64,000 nucleotides of DNA from Collybiopsis luxurians FD-317 M1 (taxonomy: Eukaryota > Basidiomycota > Agaricomycetes > Agaricales > Omphalotaceae). The DNA lies in assembly GCA_000827265.1 (NCBI GenBank), contig KN834785.1, positions 203,631-267,630 of the forward strand, read 5' to 3'. The notes below the pieces were generated by a model. That model made no database searches and was not told the DNA's origin. It saw only the letters and a program-made list of their open reading frames with translations. Of this stretch, positions 59,011 to 64,000 are shown piece by piece; positions within the stretch are counted from its first letter, which is position 1; each line of letters opens with the position of its first letter. The position numbers and the translations under genes were made by a program.

Positions 59011-59423
59011 TATTTTGAAAATGCAATTCAGTGGCAATTCACCTGTGGATTCTTGCCTTGAGATAATGTAATCGAGCACAGCATGTTGGCCTGATTTGGT
59101 ATTTTTCAGTGAGTCTTGTGAAAGCGCTGACAAATACAATGCAGCTGAACTTAGTTTCTTGTGCTGCCACTATTCTGTGTATCAGCAGGTATTGGCAGGT
59201 CATCACTACTTTTCTTGATAGCAGTTTTCCTATGCTTCTTCACTGTTTCTGTTTTTTTGACTCTGCTATCTTGTGGAGTGTAGTGAACAAGATTAGATAG
59301 CTTTTGCTCAGAAATATTTAATCAAGAATATAAATATTACTTAATTTAGTAGTGGCTGTGCAAGTGGGGTGACTAAGGTAGGAATGCAACTCAGCAAGAA
59401 TTGAGTTATTGAAATGCCTCCAG
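59011..59423 (-). mobile_element. Partial second copy of the Harbinger right end
   Basis: Matches 51718-52126 closely over about 410 bp, starting at TTTGAAAATGCAATTCAG and stopping inside the inverted repeat at GAAATGCCTCCAG. It begins directly at the outer end of the first element. Confidence 0.8.
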
Positions 59424-61054
59424 CAGTGTACCAATAAATATGGAAGTGTTGTGGCTTGTATGATATTAATAATAAGATGGAAATTGCAGTCTTATACTAG
59501 AATAAAAGCTGTAACACTATGTAGGATGAATCTCAGTTTTGGATACCAAGCCTATCTCCATTTGTTAGAGTGAAAATTCTATGAAAGGTTTAAAGGATTT
59601 TAGCCATTAATAGCTACATTAGCTCATGTTGGCCCCTAGACTCAGTTGGTTAGGAAAATTCATTTGAAACTCCTAAAAACTAGACTGTAAATTTCTGGTT
59701 CCATTGTCTAGTTCCAGCCCCTAGATCCAAGTGTCTTAAGCATAAATTCAGAATCTTTGATCAGTCTTGATTTAACTCTAAGCAATGAGTAGCAGGGACT
59801 TGAATCAGTGTAACAAATAAAAGTACTATGTTACAGTGACAACATTGCTGCTTGCCAAGCTACAGTGATACTGCTAGCACTTTATTCTGGCAACACAAAG
59901 CAGTAAAGTAAGCATAATAGGTCAGTCCCAGTAACTGTTAGACTTAATGCTTAGAGTTGAGTGGCTTGTTCTTCCAAAATTGTTACTATTAGTCCCTTTC
60001 AATAAAAAAAGGTCCACATTGACATACAAACCTTCAAGATTTGTTATTGGATAGCCATCAACACCAGTGAAAAGGTGCAAACAAAAATTACCATTCCAGA
60101 ATGAAATGAAGGAATCATCCTTGTGCAGCATTGTCAGTGTTGCCGCGGTGCTGTTCAGTCCATGAACCTGGCCTTTTTGTTGAGCCTCAAAGCTCAGGTT
60201 CAGGTCTGGTTGCAGACCTGGTTCACCAGGTTCAATCCTCTGAATAAGCAATGATTTTCTTTGCATTTTTTCCCGAAAAATCACAACTATAAGCATTTTT
60301 TTTTTGTATTAGTCAAGGATTACTAAAGGATGTAGTCTGAAATAGCTGGAGAGTCCACAAATGCCATTTCAGAAAGGATGGCATCACTATCATGTGACAT
60401 GATGGTTACATCTTGTGTAGAAGTTGGTCAATTGTAGGCAGCACTGCCAGCAACTGCTGGAGTAGAACAGATTTTCACCTCAAAATTGGATTTTTGGCAC
60501 AGAGGGAGCTGAATCTGAGGATACCCCTACCCGAGCTCAGAGTGATGTTCAGTGTCCAAGTGTTAGAGGATTAATTCAAAAAGAATGACATAAAGGCAAC
60601 AATGGAAGACTTGATGTATGAGTGCCAATAAGTATTGAATGTGTAGGTTAATCCTCACGCAATAAGTATTCTTCCCAGTCCCTTGCAATAAAAAGACAAT
60701 TTATATAAACATTCCCTTATTTATAAATTTGTTACCAAGCTATCAACAACAGATGAAAAAATACTAATAGAGAAATTTTATGTGAACACTGGAAAAAGGC
60801 GAACTACTACTTTATTCTTTCTCCTGTTGACTGTTGCCTCCCTCTGAAGGCCTTCCTCCCTTCCACTTGCATCATCTGAATCTAGCTCCCTGCCCTTCTC
60901 TCCAACCTTCAATGTCCTGCTTTGTTTGCTTCACCATCAGATGCCTGACAGTGCTCTAAGTTATTTGTTTTCTTGACCTTACTCTGTCTTCTCTTTCACC
61001 AATTGAACTGGAAATTTTTGGGCCCTACAGTTTGGGTTTTGGTCCTTATTTCAT
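59424..61054. other. Gene-poor stretch with one unexplained open frame
   Basis: A minus-strand frame of 124 codons (60296-59922) shows no domain that I recognise. A repeated GGTTCA word around 60200-60232 is notable. No tRNA, rRNA or transposon end is evident. Confidence 0.35.
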
Positions 61055-63520
61055 TCATATCACCCACTCCAACACAGTATCAGTCCAGGAACTGTCTGAT
61101 GGAAGAAGAATGTCAATAAACAATTCCCTCAATAACCTATGAATGGAATCATGCAGATGTGCATGATCATTTATACTGGTGTATTTTTTCATAATTTTAT
61201 CTGCAATCTGAGGAGAAATAATGCTTCTACTAATTTCTTTACTGCCAAAACTCAGCACTGCAGCAAGGACTCCCCAAATTTCTAATATGTTTGAGGATGA
61301 AACACCAGATTTACCATTTTCAGACTGTACATGTCTCAAAGATTCCGAAAACATGTTAGAGTTGAAACTTCAATGAGACAATTCAAAATAAGGGTCATTT
61401 CAGCTGAAACATTCACATGAGACTCCTTGCTCCCATAATGCCACTAGCTTTGAGCATATTTTCCCATAGTTGCAATTGAGGACCCTACAAGATCTGGGTA
61501 TTCCTTCCACATTTTATTGTTACTGACTATGATATCAAGGAGTTGAAGATGAGTTGGTATAGCTTTCTCATAAGGATGTGGAGATTCTCCATAATATTCC
61601 ACAATGTATTTTATAAGCACCTTGTAGAAATGCTCTGAGGCAAATCTTTCCAAAAATGTAGTAATGCTGCAGGGACTGGTGAGCTGGGATTTGAATGATG
61701 CAGAATCATTATCTGATCCTCTCAAGTTCTGGCCATAGTTCAAAGGCCATTGGAATTCTGCAGCATGGTGAGATTTGACTTTGATAGAGTTTTCAGTGGG
61801 CAAATGATTGGTTGCTAAGTGAATAATTTATACAAGATAAGGTTCTGGTCAAACACAGCAAGATCTCTGGAGACCAATGGCCCAGAGGACAACTCAAACC
61901 AAATAGCCCATAAAGGAGGCTCGAACTCAATTGATGGCCCATAATTCTCAGATTTAACCACAGCTGCAATGAATTGATGGAATTCATGTGAATCAAGGCA
62001 GTGGCTAATTATCAATGAGGAAAATTGGGATGAAGAAGGGATGGGACAATATGGGGGGGTTATTCCCAAATGGATCTGAGTACAAGCCCCTCAGCTGAAT
62101 ATCACATACTGATCATTTTTGCATGCATCTAGACATCATTTTTGAACTTTATCTATCAGTGAAATGATTGCATTTGAGAGAGTATCTGAATTTCAGCAGA
62201 CCTATCAAGATCCAGATTACTATCCAGAGCTATATCTCTGGCGGATGAGTTAGTGGATGACTGAATAAGCCACAGCAGTCCATGGAGGTCTATTTTCAGA
62301 TCTTCTGATGCATTTTGGATATAGTCTATTTCATGTCATTCAATGAAGATTTTGGACTTGCATTGTTATTATTTTGTAAGTCCATCACCCATTTTGGTCC
62401 TATGTGAAAGGCAAAGGATGCCACAAAAGAAGCCACTTTCTTCATTTTCTGTATTAACCAGAGTAATCTTTTACTATGGTTAGATAGATACATTTGCTCA
62501 ATATTACCTTCTGTATCTTGCTCATCATCTGCCCCAGTTTTTTGACCAATAAAGTTACTGGAATTAAGAAGATGAATCACTTTGAGAATAAGGGAAAAGA
62601 GTAACAAAGTAAGTGGTGTCTTATATGGGCAGTCAAGATACCACACTGGAAGTAAATTGCTGACAAGATAAAGCAACAATATTGTGAAGGTCAAAGCATC
62701 TCCAATGGCAGCAATTGCCAGGTTCAATTTGTGAAGAAATAAAAGTAGGTCCACAAAGAAGGGTGCCAGGGAAACATGGAGGAACATTGGCAACAGGCCA
62801 ATTATAAGGGACATATACCATTTTTCTAATCCCATGAATCTGAAGTGATGAATCTGGGCTCTCTCCTGAGGGGTTCCAGTAGGAACAGCTATATTCTGAT
62901 GAATCCACTGCTTGGCCACAACAGCACTGAGAGCAATCCCAAGACTGAGAACAAGGCTAATAAACCACAGGACATTTAATGCAACATCAAGTGGTTGTGC
63001 ATGGAATTCGGTGGATGGTGTTAATGGAGAGGATGGTATTTCATAGGCAGGTGTACCATTCATTGCAGCTCTCTGCAATGCTACTGATTCAGCCAGCAGA
63101 TTAGCACTGACTTCCTCCCAATCAAAATCCAGTCTGCTAGAAGTTTCAACCACAAATGTTGTGAGAACAGCAGAGAATAGGGCACCCTATATAATAACTA
63201 ATTGAGTTTTTGCAAAAGATTACCAAGACTAGAAGATCATCCAGACCATCTCTCCAATCTTCAACTTTGTCACTGCCTAATTTATCCATTTCATTGTTAT
63301 ATACCCTTGCATTGGGTGCGAGCTCTTTGTACATTGGATTATCAGCATAGATGTTGTTATAATTGTACTTATCTCCTAGAAATGTTTAGCAGAATTTCAG
63401 AGAATGAGTGAGAAATTCTTCCAAGCTCCTTTCAATAATGTTACACACCTCCAAGTTGTGGTGGAGATCGGGAACCATAGAAGGGGTTCTTGATAGGTTT
63501 GGCCTTGAATGGGATCCCAT
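61055..63520 (-). pseudogene. DUF6535-like membrane protein, probably frameshifted
   Basis: DUF6535 is a common Agaricomycete family. The exon 63378-63222 (YKELAPNARVYNNEMDKLG) and the next exon (GALFSAVLTTFVVE, 63185-62326) match its opening. The segment LNVLWFISLVLSLGIALSAV, an [FY]MGLEKW and several further hydrophobic stretches (about 62700-62830) follow. Introns of 70 and 36 nt separate the first exons. The frame changes by one base at about 62328 (just after NDMK; an A run) and at about 61825, suggesting decay or homopolymer errors. The open segments 61803-61444 and 61354-61055 form the probable C-terminal region. The start is unresolved: the frame joining correctly to the next exon has no ATG, and ATG 63520 gives the wrong phase. 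Function unknown. Confidence 0.6.
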
Positions 63521-63735
63521 GGCTGACAGTGCCAATTTGATTTTCCTCATTGTCATGTTCATCAATGCAAGGGCAGCAACAACAGTGGTTTTGCTTCCCA
63601 AGCACATCAGGAAAAGTACCTTAATCCTAGGCACTGATATGCAGTGAGCTAAGGTGACAGCAAAACCAAACACCTAACACTCAACACACAAAGTTCAAGG
63701 GGAACTATAGTCAATATTTACTAAGTAAAACCAAA

Positions 63736-63830
63736 AAGGGGGGGGTTGTTTGTAGTAGTAGTAGTGATAAATCCAATTGACAAGTTCAACCAACAATCCA
63801 AAACACAACACACACACACAAACACAATAA
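63736..63830 (+). repeat. Simple-sequence tracts
   Basis: A poly-G run of about nine, a (GTA)n stretch (about 63752-63766) and a CA-rich tract (about 63804-63830) occur close together. No gene is seen. Confidence 0.6.
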
Positions 63831-64000
63831 GTAATACATAATAAAACACCAAAACACAATCTAGAACACCAAAGCTATAGACTAATTCCAATGCTAGTGT
63901 ATTACCTAGCAATAGAGGGGGGCATCTGAAGCTTGCCTCTTTTCCCTTGTCCCAGCCTCCTTTTANATGCATGGGATCTGATTCCTATCAATTCTTGGCA

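Noticed and set aside
60140..60240. Possible tRNA gene (GGTTCAATCC resembles a B box)
   Set aside because: No A box at proper spacing and no cloverleaf can be folded around it by eye.

Overview
The window looks like a chromosome piece from a mushroom-forming basidiomycete (Agaricomycetes). The evidence is many 45-70 nt introns with GT...AG ends, families typical of that class (DUF6534- and DUF6535-type membrane proteins, a NACHT NTPase), and a nest of copia, PIF/Harbinger and foldback elements. No bacterial features (operons, Shine-Dalgarno sites, CRISPR) are seen. One assembly gap of Ns lies at 53188-53625.

Layout. 1-5.6 kb: a many-exon DUF6534-like gene (+) and otherwise unrecognised DNA. 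5.6-11.7 kb: three minus-strand genes, namely a NACHT-domain NTPase, a mitochondrial DEAD-box RNA helicase of the Mss116 type (intact; three exons resolved base by base), and a Gcn4/CpcA-like bZIP factor. 12-19 kb: gene-poor, with a 119-bp tandem repeat and a decayed MACPF-like gene. 19.5-32.9 kb: two tandem full-length ABCC (MRP-type) transporters on the minus strand, apparently intact and with matching intron sites. 33.4-36.7 kb: two intact minus-strand genes for predicted secreted enzymes, a cytidine/deoxycytidylate deaminase-fold protein and a PF04199 cyclase (kynurenine-formamidase-like).

38-42.8 kb is a graveyard: a MITE-like element, a Helitron N-domain remnant next to a 690-bp foldback, and an SDR pseudogene. 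43.06-59.01 kb is one PIF/Harbinger transposon (Myb/SANT-like accessory gene, HARBI1-type transposase, long inverted repeats). One copia element (45554-50241, TSD CCTAT) split the transposase gene, and a second copia (52188-58974, TSD GAATC) split the right inverted repeat. Two foldback elements (3-bp TSDs CCA and ATA) then landed inside the second copia. A partial duplicate of the Harbinger end follows, then a DUF6535 gene with apparent frameshifts (61.0-63.5 kb).

The most informative signal is mutational. The two LTRs of the first copia differ at 16 of 159 sites. Fifteen of these are transitions, and all fall in dinucleotides explained by decay of ancestral CpG. Many stop codons in the copia and Harbinger genes are TGA where the family usually has arginine, as expected from CGA to TGA. 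This points to CpG methylation and deamination acting on transposons in this genome. I found no clear new multi-gene system. The best candidates for novelty are the foldback family and the secreted deaminase/cyclase pair.
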